The notes under the pieces are model-generated. The model saw only the letters and a list, made by a program, of their open reading frames with translations. It searched no databases and was not told the origin of the DNA. Below are positions 12,431-22,419 of a stretch of 64,000 nt of DNA, piece after piece (the stretch's first letter is position 1; each line of letters opens with the position of its first letter). Source of the stretch: Oenanthe sinensis (lineage: Eukaryota > Streptophyta > Magnoliopsida > Apiales > Apiaceae); the NCBI GenBank assembly GCA_028671895.1, contig CM053799.1, positions 43,525,455 through 43,589,454 of the forward strand, given 5' to 3'. Made by a program: the position numbers and the translations under genes.

Positions 12431-12457
12431 CCTTGAAGAGAAAGCTTCGCATCTTTC

Positions 12458-12793
12458 CTATTTTGGATTGCACATATTTCCTTTTTTGAAAGTCACTTCA
12501 TAACCCTTGTCAATGAACTGACTGATACTTAGGATGTTGTGCTTTAATCCATCTATAAGAGAGACATTTTCAATGATAACATTGACAATTTCCAAATTTC
12601 TATATCTCATTGTGAATCCCTTGCTGTTATCTCCAAAGGTCAATATTGGGCCAGCTTTTTCAATCACATCTAATAGCAGGGCTTTATCACCAGTCATATG
12701 CCTAGAACAACCGTTGTCGAGAATCCACCTGACACGCTTGTTCTTTGTTACACCCTGCAACCACAGATTAATTATTTCTTCTTTGGCACCCAA
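12458..12793 (-). pseudogene. E3 aspartic protease region (start of pol)
   Basis: The frame contains WILDNGCSRHMTGD near its start. Copia proteases normally have DSGC.HMT; here the Asp is kept and Ser is replaced by Asn. Then come FGDNSKGFTM and GLKHNILSISQ, typical of the protease/pre-integrase junction. It overlaps the end of gag copy A (12772-12793) in a different frame: gag stops right after WVPKKK and pol is open in the -1 frame across that stop. Confidence 0.8.
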
Positions 12794-15268
12794 ATTTGAT
12801 TAGGTCCAAGAGGCTTAGATAAATTAACAAATTTAGCTGCAGAAATTTTCTTGTCCTTGTCTTTCTCATCGACTGTGTCCTTGCCCTTTAGTTTAGTCTT
12901 GACATGTGTGTCTTTAGGCTTAGGGACAAAGGCTTCCTTCCTAGACTTAGGAGGACTAGCAGTCTTTGCCCTAACATGTTTTCTATTCATTTTCACATCT
13001 ATATTAATGCAGGTACTAGATGATGCATTCATCAAGTTTATATATTCAGACATGATGTTGAAAGCACATGGCATTCATCCTACTTTACCACATGGTCGAT
13101 GAGAGATAGACATGGAAGGCATGGCAGGCATACTAGGAATTTCAGTTTTTACTACTTTAATCTTTTTGCATGCATGCGTAAGTTTTCTAGTAGAATTGAA
13201 GTTATTATAAACATTCCTAGTAGCATTGGGAGAATATGAATAATCATTTTTCTTGTTAATACCTATCTTTCCATTTCTGTTAGCTTTCTTCTTTTCATTC
13301 TTGTTTCCTAATTCAGTTTTAATTTGTTTCTTAGTCTCTTCAATTTTTACAGATTCTTAGGCAACGTCTCTTTATCTTCTACCTCTTTCTTTTCATCCTC
13401 AACAAGGATTTCTTCTTTCATAGTGATATGTTTTTCATCTATGGGTTCGATGACAAACTTCTTGTATAGGGGCTTAGGGACATTTTTTAACACATGTGGA
13501 ATGTCTTGCTTCACAGGACTTTCCTCAGCAATTGATTCATCATGTCTCTTTCTTGCCTTCTTATCATAGTCAAATCAGATTCCAATCTTTGAACCTTTGA
13601 CCTGTTTATTTATTACTTCCCTAACAAGATTAGCAGATTTCTTATAAGCCTAAAGTTTTAACTCTAACTCAGAAATTTTATTCCTAAGAGCAGTTTCTAC
13701 TTCTTAGTTGCATTTGTCTCTATTCTGCAGGTATTCTACCTTCTGTCTAAGATCTTCTAAGTTAACACATGCAAGTTCTAGTTCTTCATTTTTAGCTTCT
13801 AGAATTTTATTTCTTAGAACTAATTTAGCATTTTCTTCCTCTAATGCTAGTATGCTTATGTATATGTTAAATATTTCTATACTTAGACCTTCTACAGTTT
13901 TCTTGTAATCAGAATTAGATATGTCAACTGTGGAAAGAAATGATACCTTCGATGACTGAGGTGATGCCTCTAAAGAGTCTACCATTAGAGCAACATTTCC
14001 ATATGTCTCTTCTTCATCATTGTCTGAATCATCCCAGCTCTTTCCCTTAGCTATGTAAGCTCTGCCCTGATGCTTCTTTACCAGTGCATCATACTTCTAT
14101 TTTAATTCATCATATGACTCATTTCTTTCTTTTTCTTACTTAGGCTTCCGACATTCTGTAGCAAATGTCCAGGTTTATTGCAGTTGTAGCACTTAAACTT
14201 GTTGTGGTCTACCATTCCAGTCTTATAACCTCCGTTGCTGAAAGACCCTGAAGACGAACCACCTCGGTTGTTGTTTCTGAAGCTGGAACCACTGTAACTG
14301 CTGTTACTCTTGAATTTGTACTTAGGGTTCCTTCTAAACCTGAGGTTCTTGAACTTTCCTGCCATATAGGTCATTGTCTTATTTTCCACATGTTCAAGTT
14401 CTTTTATTGAGTAGAATTCATCTTCATCACCTGGTTGAGCATTTTCAATAAATTCAGCTTCCAGAATTTCTTCTTTCTCAATTACAGGCTTTTTTGTGTT
14501 GGTCACTGTGACAACAAAATCTTTAGCTACAAGTGTTGTAGTCTTCAAAAAAACTGTATTCTTACTATCCACTATACCTGAATCATAAATGATTTATCTT
14601 TGTTCTTGCTCCATTTCATGAGTCTTGAGCTTCCCATATAAAATTTCAATAGACATGTCATTTATGTCACTTATATATCTTATTGCAGAGATTTTTTGTT
14701 CAAGGTGCGCTAGTAGTGTCAACATGAATTTCCTGTTGATCTCCCTACGTGAGTAGGCCTTTCCATGTAGAGACAAGTCATTAAATAATTTATTGTATCT
14801 CTAAAAGACTTGAGTGATACTCTCTCCGTGTAGTGATTTGAATGCCTCGTACTAGGATGTAAGAATATCCAGTCTATTTTACTTCACCTCTGCAGTACCT
14901 TCCATTAGCAGATCAATCGTATCCCACATTTGCTTGACACTAGTGCATTTTATCACTTGATTCAGCATTGTAGTGTCCAGTGAATCCATTAGGATACATT
15001 GAAGATGATTATCCCATACTACACTTTCTTTGTCAGTGTCAGTGTACTCTGAAGGCTCTTTTGGGGTAAATCCTTGAGTAATCTGTTCTCCGTCATCTGA
15101 GACTGTTTCTGATGTAAGCTTCTGAGAAACATAGGGTCAATTCTCCAATATGCCCATACATTGAGAATTAGCTGACTTGATAAAACTGGACATTTTCTTC
15201 TTCCACGGAATATATTCATTTTTATCGAAGGCCGGGATTTTGATGCTACTGAGTTTTTGGGTACTCAT
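12772..15268 (-). pseudogene. E3 gag, copy A (proximal to pol), broken
   Basis: The start ATG is at 15268, beginning MSTQKL and matching copy B at 18016. Then come a UBN2-type gag core (15219-14594, including the NHLQCILMDSLD-like stretch), a Ser/Gly-rich segment and a CCHC zinc knuckle CYNCNKPGHLLQN (about 14190-14140) whose last Cys is Val. A coiled-coil segment follows (13985-13704, ALEEENAKLVLRNKILEAKN), then a basic Lys/Pro-rich C-terminus ending in NQIWVPKKK at 12775. Gag forms the capsid-like particle and binds RNA. Stops split it into at least five pieces. Confidence 0.85.
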
Positions 15269-15540
15269 GGTTAAGAAGAATTTTATATCTTAAGAAATAA
15301 AAAATTTCTTAAAAATTAAAATCAATTTGAATAAAAATTAAATTTCCAGAAATAAAATTTTATTCAAATTCTCGACGATTGATAGCTTTTTAAAAATTAG
15401 TGGATTTAAAATCTTTAAAATATTCGAAATTGAATTTTCTTTAAAAATAAATAAATTTCAACATAAATTTTTCTAGATCTAAAAATACACTTTTTTAAAA
15501 AACTATGTTTGGATCTTGATTTGTAACTTCAATCAAAAAG

Positions 15541-15589
15541 CTCTAATACCAATTGTTAGGTCCTAAATCATCATAGAAGGGAGTTGAAA
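15541..15589 (-). other. PBS plus 3' LTR remnant at the gag A / gag B junction
   Basis: CTCTAATACCAAT at 15541-15553 is a decayed PBS on the minus strand. It is followed by about 32 bp of LTR end (TGTTAGGTCC.., from 15554), which then fuses to internal gag sequence at GTTGAAATTTTCTTG. The LTR would continue GAATACG.. and the interior would read CAGAAATTTTC.., so the breakpoint lies in a shared GAA. This is a deletion junction joining two element copies. Confidence 0.8.
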
Positions 15590-18016
15590 TTTTCTTGTCC
15601 TTGTCTTTCTCATCGACTGTGCCCTTGCCCTTTGGTTTAGCCTTCACAGGTGTGTCTTTAGGCTTAAGGACAGGGGTTTCCTTCCTTGACTTAGGAGGAC
15701 TAGCAGTTTTTGTCCTAACATGCTTTCTATTCATGTTTACATCTGTATTAATGCAAGTACTATATGATGCATTCATCAAGTTTATGCATGCACACATGAT
15801 GTTGAAATCACATGGCATACATCCTACTTTACCACGTGGTTGATGAGGGATTGACATGGTAGTCATGGCAGGCATACTAGGCATTTCAGTTTTTACTACT
15901 TTAATCTCTTTGCATACATGCATAAGATGTCTAGTAGAATTACAATTATTATAAAATTTCCTAGTAGTATTGGGAGAATAGGCATAATCATTTTTCTTAT
16001 CAATATCTATCTTTCCATTTCTATTAGTTTTCTTCTTCTTTTTTCATTCGTGTTGCCTATTTCAGTTTTAATTTGTTTCTTAGTTTCTTCAATTTTTACT
16101 GATTTCTTAGGCAACTTTTCTTTATCTTCTTCCTCTTTCTTTTATCATCGGCAAGAATTTCTTCTTTCATATTGATATGTTCTTCATCTATGGGTTGATG
16201 ACAAACTTCTTGCGTAGGGGCTTAATGAGATTTTTTAACACATGTGGAATGTCTTGATTCACAGGACTTTCCTCAGCAATTGATTCTTCATGTCTCTTTC
16301 CTGCCTTCTTATCATAGTCAAATCCTATACCAGCTTTTTGACCTATGACCTATTTATCTATTGCCTCCTTAACAAGATTAGAAGATTTCTTATATGCCTA
16401 AAGTTTTAACTCTAACTCAGAAATTTTGTTCCTAAGTGCAGTTTATACTTCTTGGTTGCATTTGTCTCTATTCTGTAGATATTCTACCTTCTGTCTATGA
16501 TCTTCTAAGTTAACACATGCAAATTCTAGTTCTTCATTTCTAGCCTCTAGAATTTTATTCTTTAGAATTAGTTTAGCATTTTCTTCTTCTGATGCTAACA
16601 TGCTTCTGTGTATATTAAATATTTCTACACTAAGATCTTCTACAGTTTTCTTGTAATCAGAATTAGACATTTCAACTGTGAAAAGAAATGATACCTTTGA
16701 TGATTGAGGTGATGCCTCTAAAGGGTCTGCCATAAGTGCAACATTTTCATATGTTTCTTCTTCATCATTATCAGAATCATCCCAGCTTTTTCTGTCGGCT
16801 ATATAAATTATGCCCTGATGCTTTTTTACCAATGCATCATAATTTTATTTCAGTTCGGCATACGTCTCCTTTCTTTCCTTTCCTTGTTTAGGCTTCCAAC
16901 ATTCTATAGCAAAATGTCCGGGTTCATTGTAGTTGTTGCACTTAAACTTGCTACGATCTACCATTCCTGTCTTGTAACCTCATTTTCTAAAAGACCCTAA
17001 AGATGAACCACCTCGGTTGTTGTTTCTGAAGCTGGAACCACTATAACTTGAGTTACTCTTGAACTTGTACTTAGGGTTCCTCCTAAACCTGAGGTTCTTG
17101 AATTTCCCTGCCTTATATGCCATTGTCTTATTTTTTAACTATTCAAGTTCTTATATTGTGTAAAAGTCATCTTCATCACCTGCTTGATCATTTTCTATAA
17201 ATTCAGCTTCTAGAATCTCTTTTTTCTCAATTACAGGCTTTTCTGTGTTGATCTCTGTACTAGAAAAATCTTTGGCTACAAGTACTGTAGTCTTCAACAA
17301 AGTGGCATTCTTGTTATCCACTGTCCCTGAACCATAAATGATTTATCTTTGCTCCTGCTCCATTTCATGCGTCTTGAGCTTTCCATATAGAATTTCAATA
17401 GACATGTTATTTATGTCACTTCTCTCTCTTATTGCAGAGATTTTATGTTCACGGTGCACTGGTAGTGTCAACATGAATTTCCTGTTGATCTCCCTGCATG
17501 AGTAGGCCTTTCCGTGTAGAGACAAGTTATTCAGTAATTTATTGTATCTCTCAAAGACTTGAGTGATACTCTCTCCGGGTAGTGACTTGAATGCCTCGCA
17601 CTGGGATGTAAGAATATCTAGTCTATTTTCCTTCACATATGCAGTACCTTCCATTAGCAGATCAATAGTATCCCACATTTGCTTGGCACTAGTGCAGTTG
17701 ATCACTTGATTCAGCATTGTAGTGTCCAGTGAATCCATTAGGATACATTGAAGATGATTATCCCATGCTACTCTTTCTTTGTCAGTGTTAGTGTACTCTG
17801 AAGGCTCCTTTGGGGTAAATCCTTGAGGAATCCGTTCTCCGTCATCTGATACTGTTTCTGGTATAAGCTTCTGAGAAACATAGGGTCCATTTTCCGAAAT
17901 CCCCATGTATTGAGAATTAGCTGATTTGATAAAGTGGACATCTTCTTCTTCTATAGAATGTATTCATTTTTGTCAAAGGTTGGGATTTTGATGCTACTAA
18001 GTTTTTGAGTACTCAT
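15588..18016 (-). pseudogene. E3 gag, copy B (distal), broken and without pol
   Basis: The start ATG is at 18016. The best open piece is 17906-17343 (187 aa), a UBN2-type gag core with NHLQCILMDSLDTTMLNQVI and QVFERYNKLLNNLSLHGKAY. A zinc-knuckle region follows near 16960, then the coiled coil at 16832-16443 (SEEENAKLILKNKILEARN) and a basic C-terminus at 15923-15590 ending KDKDKKIS. There it fuses to the LTR remnant instead of reaching pol. It parallels copy A throughout; a 135-nt sample (13704 vs 16440 region) differs at roughly 8% of positions. Copy B is less broken than copy A in the gag core. Confidence 0.85.
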
Positions 18017-18287
18017 GGTTACGAAGAATTTTAAATCTCAAGAAATAATTAAATTTTAAAAATTAAAATTAATTCGAATAAAAATTAAATTTTGAGAAAT
18101 GAAATTTTAATTTGAATTCTTGACGATTGATAGCTTTTAAAAAATTAGTGGATTTAAAATCTTGAAAAATTCGAAATTGAATTTTCTTCAAAAAATAAAG
18201 AAATTTTAGAATAAAATTTTCTAGATCTAAAAATATACTTTTTTGAAAAACTCTTTTTGGGTCTTGATTTGTAACTTCAATCAACAA

Positions 18288-18301
18288 GCTCTGATACCAA
18301 T
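18288..18301 (-). other. E3 primer-binding site
   Basis: GCTCTGATACCAAT on + is the complement of ATTGGTATCAGAGC, the initiator-Met-tRNA-type PBS, directly abutting the LTR edge at 18302. It fixes the element orientation as minus. Confidence 0.9.
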
Positions 18302-19744
18302 TGTTAGGTCCAAACTATAGTAGAAGGAGGAGTTGAATACGATATTGGTAGTTTTTCAATTTGGTTCGTGTTTATAGATCTGTTCTTGGTGAGCAATAAA
18401 TATAGCATTTATGATTCTAAAAAACAAGAACAATCTTCGGGAATATACTTTGTATTATATAAACTCAAGGTGCTACACTCTCACACAGATGTATGAGCTA
18501 CGATGAATCTCATAACAAGAAATAAATACGAGCTTTAATGGCATTGATTATTTTCTCTGTCTCTCTCTAAGCTTTTTCTATTTGTGTGTGTTGTGTTCTG
18601 ATTACATTCAAAATGAAAATATATTTTGTTTATATGTAGACTTTACAATAAAGTAAAATACAATTCTATGTTTCGACATTTTCTTCTCCTGTGTTGACTT
18701 GAATTGACTTGAGGTTAATCTTTTAAGTGTCGAAGAATGCTTCCTTGTGCAGAGTACTTAGAAAATAATCCAGCCTTTGAGAAGAGCTATGTGTCGAAGT
18801 TTAGTTCCTTGTATACATGCCTTGGTCATTTTGAACCATTTAGATACATGTGTCAAATTCTCTTTACAATGGAGTCCATGTGTCGATTATGTCACACTCT
18901 AGCATGCCTTAGAATTATTTCCATCACCTAGGTCATACATGTGTCGAATTTTATGCCCCATGAATCCCATGTGTTGACTTTGCTTTACCTAGTAGCCACA
19001 TATGTCGACTTAACCATACTCTAGTAGTACTTAGAGTATTTTTGATCAACTCGAAAATGCATGTGTCAAATTGTGTCAACTATGAAGTGTATGTGTCGAC
19101 TAGTGTACACTCTACATTGCCTTAGAATAATTTTCATCTTCCATTCATACCATATGTCGAATTCTTAAGCAATGTATAGGTTACTTAGCCACTTTTGACA
19201 CCCATTAGTCTATATGTCGAATAGGTCTTCAATGTACAAATGATTTAGACTATTTTAGGCATCACAAATCCATGTGTCGAATTCTTCAACCATGTTCTAC
19301 TTGACTTGTATTCTTTTTGGCTTGCATACTTGCTTCCTGTCAATTTTTCTTCTGTATAGAGTATGTTAATCAATTTCTTTTGTGCTGACACTTAGTGCAC
19401 TGGTCTGGTTCACAAGTGACTAACACTGAATTGATCTTCATACTATTAATTCAAACTAATTGACAAGGCTTGTTGTATTCTTTTATTGCTTCTGATATTC
19501 ACTGAAATCTTCTGGCACTGACTGCTTGATCTTTAAGACTTTCTGAAACACTGAATCACTTATTCTTCATTGAGGCTTGATCATAGTAATTAACTTCTTT
19601 CAGTGATCTTCAATATTCCATCAAATATCTTGATACATGTAGTTGCCTGATCTTCATTGTAGATTTCTATTATTACAATAATATTATTTACCAGTCCTTT
19701 ACTTTTAGTTGAGTTACAGATCCTCGATTACATTGTATGTTACA
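18302..19744 (-). mobile_element. E3 5' LTR
   Basis: The right edge (sense start) is TGTAACATAC, read from 19744; the left edge (sense end) is ..CCTAACA at 18302. It is 1443 bp long. A minus-strand TATA-like TTTATATAA lies near 18465. Between 18725 and 19290 there are about twelve copies of CATGTGTCGAA or close variants. Beyond the right edge the RT fragment begins with TTATG, the expected target duplication, but the other copy is lost with the 3' end. Confidence 0.8.
18725..19290. repeat. (CA)TGTGTCGAA oligomer array in the E3 LTR
   Basis: About twelve irregularly spaced copies, e.g. at 18727, 18791, 18877, 18947, 19088, 19217 and 19273, with variants TGTCGACT, TGTCAAAT and TGTTGACT. It lies upstream of the LTR's TATA-like box in the sense direction, i.e. 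in the U3 region where enhancers reside; that role is inferred. Confidence 0.75.
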
Positions 19745-20245
19745 TTATGCTTTACAAATAGAGTTTTATCAACAGTACCTCTTGTAAAGTGATTCTCAAT
19801 CAAGAATTTAGACAGTGTGTCATATCAGGCTCTAGGTTCTTGTTTCAAACCATACAGTGCCTTGAGAAGATAGTAGACAAATCCAGGATGAATAGGATCT
19901 ACAAAACCAGGAGGTTGTTTCACATATACTTCTTCCTCTAATTCTCCATTGAGAAAAACACTTTTTACATTCATCTGGTAGACTTTGAAATTAGCATGAG
20001 CAGCATAAGCTAGAAAGATTCTGATTGCTTCCAGCTTTGCAACAGGTGCAAATGTTTCATCAAAATCTATGTCTTCTTCTTGTGAGTAGCCCTTTGCCAC
20101 CAGTCTTGCTTTATTCCTTGTCACTGTACCAGATTCATCCATTTTATTCCTGAATACCCATTTTGTACCAATAACATATTTGTTCTTTGGTTTGAGCTCC
20201 AACTTTCATACATTGTTTCTTTCAAACTGATTCAACTCTTCTCGA
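19745..20245 (-). pseudogene. Older copia RT fragment into which E3 inserted
   Basis: Minus-strand frame 20202-19825 reads NKYVIGTKWVFRNKMDESG, KARLVAKGYSQEEDIDFDE, then FLNGELEEEVYVKQPPGF and ALYGLKQEPRA. After a stop the fragment continues to VDKTLF before meeting the E3 LTR at 19744. It is closest by eye to the E2 RT (58770-59200) rather than to E3's own RT. RT is cut before YVDD. On the other side it abuts a nucleoredoxin-like fragment. Confidence 0.85.
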
Positions 20246-20660
20246 TGAATTCCATACGAGGACCAAAAACTACAAGCCTAGAATCCAAATAATCATAATC
20301 GTGAAACCAGGAAAACCTAAAAATTTGTTCCATCTTCATATAATTCAAGTCTCCAATTGGAAGTGCCAACCAAGGCATAGTTTTAAATAGTTTCCAGAAT
20401 GATTCTTCAATTTAGATGTCTGGCGTGTCATAAAGGTAAATGAGCACAACCTCAAATTTTTTATTACTTTTTGTCAACTCTTCATAAACCCTTTTAAGTT
20501 CTAGTGTGAGTTCCTCATTGGTGAAATAGTCATTATCATTATAACAATAAAGGGCTACCACCGTATCTTCAAGAGTGAGAATAGGTAGCTGTTTCAAGAG
20601 TGAGAATAGGTACCTGTCATAGAAGGAATGAATTATATAGATGCCCATATAAATTTGATC
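20246..20660 (-). pseudogene. Nucleoredoxin-like (thioredoxin-fold) gene fragment without CxxC
   Basis: The minus-strand frame from 20648 reads TLEDTVVALY, LKRVYEELTKSNKKFEVVLIYL, a stop at about 20412, then EESFWKLFKTMPWLALPIGD and RLVVFGPRMEFIE down to about 20250. In plant nucleoredoxins the same order occurs: VVALYFS-WCPPCR, VYEEL..KFEVV, F..MPWLALPFGD, VVIGP. Here the segment that should hold WCPPCR is YNDNDYFTNEEL, so the redox-active cysteines are absent. With the in-frame stop and truncated ends it is best read as a dead gene fragment. Other thioredoxin-fold families are less likely because of the MPWLALP-GD motif. Confidence 0.6.
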
Positions 20661-21720
20661 ATATTTGTAAATAAAATATGTTCAACTAACGCGTAACAAT
20701 AAGATAAAATTATAGGGAAGAGAGATCCTTATGTCAATTATGCAGATTATAGTCATCGTAACAATTTATGTTTAATACCATTACAAGTTTTACGATGGTG
20801 GATGAATTAATATTTAAGTATATATATATTTTTTATAAAATATTTTAATTGCTAAAAATATATAATATTTTAATTTTTAATAGAAATTTATATAGCAATA
20901 TGAATAAAAAAATTACAATTTTTATGAAATTTAATTAATGAGTTTCAATTTTAAATGAACTAAAGAATTTCAACAATAATGAAATTGATGTGTAAGTAAA
21001 TTTTATATGCTATAATATAATTATATAAAAAATTATTTCTTATATGTGAACTAATTAAATAAATCAATAACATTGACTTAATAATTAAAGTTATTAAAAG
21101 AACATATACTATATTTTAAGAAATATTAAATAAATTAATTATACAGGTTTTGTTTTATGCAAAACCTTAAATGAACTATTAATCGGAGAACATATATGTC
21201 TTGTATCAATATATTATAAGCAAAATATAATACAAGACATATATGTTCTTCAATTAATATTCCATTATAGAACTTTTACCTTAATTATATTATGTAAATA
21301 ATAAAATACTAATATACATTTAATCATTTACCCTGAGTTATCTAATCGAAATATTATAAAATACTCCTTCTAGTCCTATTTATATGTCGTTTGATTTTTT
21401 TGCATGTAAATTTATGTGCATTGACCGTATATGTAAAATTAATATTTTTTAAATTTCTTTTTTCTGAATTAAAATTTAAATATTATATTTTCTTTTAATT
21501 TTTTTTTAAAAAAATATCAATTCTAACTATATGATTAAAACACCTAAAATTATGTGTAAAAAGTTTTTTTTTTTACCTAGAGTAATAATTTAAACTTTAA
21601 ACGAAACCCTCATTTTTAAGAAGAAATAAATTTTAATGGTTTACGACTATCAATGCAGGTTGTGCACATTTTAATTAACAAGTTACTTTGAAACTTATGC
21701 AGATTGACCGAATATCTAAG
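20661..21720. other. AT-rich intergenic DNA
   Basis: No gene seen. It contains a 19-bp-arm inverted repeat (21188-21248) and, at 21362-21420, sequence beginning ACTCCTTCTAGTCC with TATATGTCGTTTGA, resembling one end of a Stowaway/mariner-type MITE; the matching second end was not found. Confidence 0.6.
21188..21248. repeat. Perfect 19-bp inverted repeat (hairpin)
   Basis: GAACATATATGTCTTGTAT (21188-21206) is exactly complementary to 21230-21248, with a 23-nt AT-rich loop. It may be the core of a degraded MITE or a small hairpin transcript; no further evidence. Confidence 0.85.
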
Positions 21721-22200
21721 TTTTGTCTATTTAGATTTATCTTACCTTATTAAAAAAAAATTGTGAGAAGAAAGACAAAGACAGAACTTTCAACTACCCT
21801 TCAACAAGTTGCATCCTCTGTTTCTTCGGTAAGAAAATTTCATTCAATCTTCATTATATTCCATTAAGGCTGCCCTTGTTCTTTTCTTCTTATTTGAGTT
21901 ATTTTTGTTCCTGTTGTGTACTTGTAATGAGATCAACAATGTCATTTGGCCACTAAAAGGAACTGTAGTATTTTTATTGTTTGAAGCAAATGGCATTGCA
22001 AAGTTTCAAGATTTGTGACAAGTGTTTAGTTTTAAGATCCAATTCTTGATTTGAGTTGACTTAATCTTGGGTTCTTGTGTCATGATACTAAGTTTATAAA
22101 GATTCATGTTTATCTGAATATTTATGGTTATTGTTTTGTGATAAATTGCCATTTCCCTGGCATTTTAGCAGGGTTTGAGGTGGAATTATATATATATATA

Positions 22201-22243
<43 letters not shown>

Positions 22244-22419
22244 ACGAAAGGTTGGAAGTTCGCGTAAGTGGAGGCAGGTGGCATGAGTATCACCGCATTG
22301 TCATTACATTCGGTTAACATGATGTGAATTTTGGAGAATGAAAAATCTTAGTCAAATTTTAAGATAGCACTGATAAGGATACTAATTAGCTCTGAAGTGG
22401 ACTACTGTGTGAGTAAATA
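21721..22419 (+). promoter_or_regulatory. Promoter and 5' leader region of FBT copy A
   Basis: From about 21724 the sequence is similar to 30292 onward upstream of copy B, including GAACTTTCAACTAC and the CTCTGTTTCTTC tract, so this is the start of the duplicated unit. Conserved upstream sequence plus pyrimidine-rich stretches fit a transcription-start/leader region. Copy A has about 190 bp here that copy B lacks, including a (TA)n tract. No single TATA box can be assigned with confidence. Confidence 0.55.
22187..22240. repeat. (TA)n microsatellite in the leader region of FBT copy A
   Basis: About 54 bp of TA repeats with one TC interruption, 180 bp before the start codon. It is absent from copy B. 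Confidence 0.97.

Larger units (their letters stand above)
9513..19744 (-). mobile_element. E3: minus-strand Ty1/copia element with tandem gag, lacking a visible 3' LTR
   Basis: Reading leftward: LTR (19744-18302), PBS, gag copy B, a short LTR/PBS remnant, gag copy A, protease, integrase, RT, RNase H (end near 9513), then a spacer with palindromes and the broken aORF at 8080-5456. LTR-gag-PR-IN-RT-RH order is the copia order; gag with a coiled-coil C-terminus and a 3' extra ORF suggest the Sirevirus group (inference). On the right the element abuts an older RT fragment; on the left the 3' end and LTR are lost. Every ORF carries stops or frameshifts, so it is inactive. Confidence 0.85.

Noticed and set aside
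21362..21600. Complete Stowaway MITE
   Set aside because: Only one end resembles the family; no matching inverted end or TA duplication found.
21835..22175. 5' UTR intron in FBT copy A (GTAAGA donor at about 21830, TTTTAGCAG acceptor at about 22170)
   Set aside because: The donor is not conserved in copy B and the acceptor region is missing there; not enough support.
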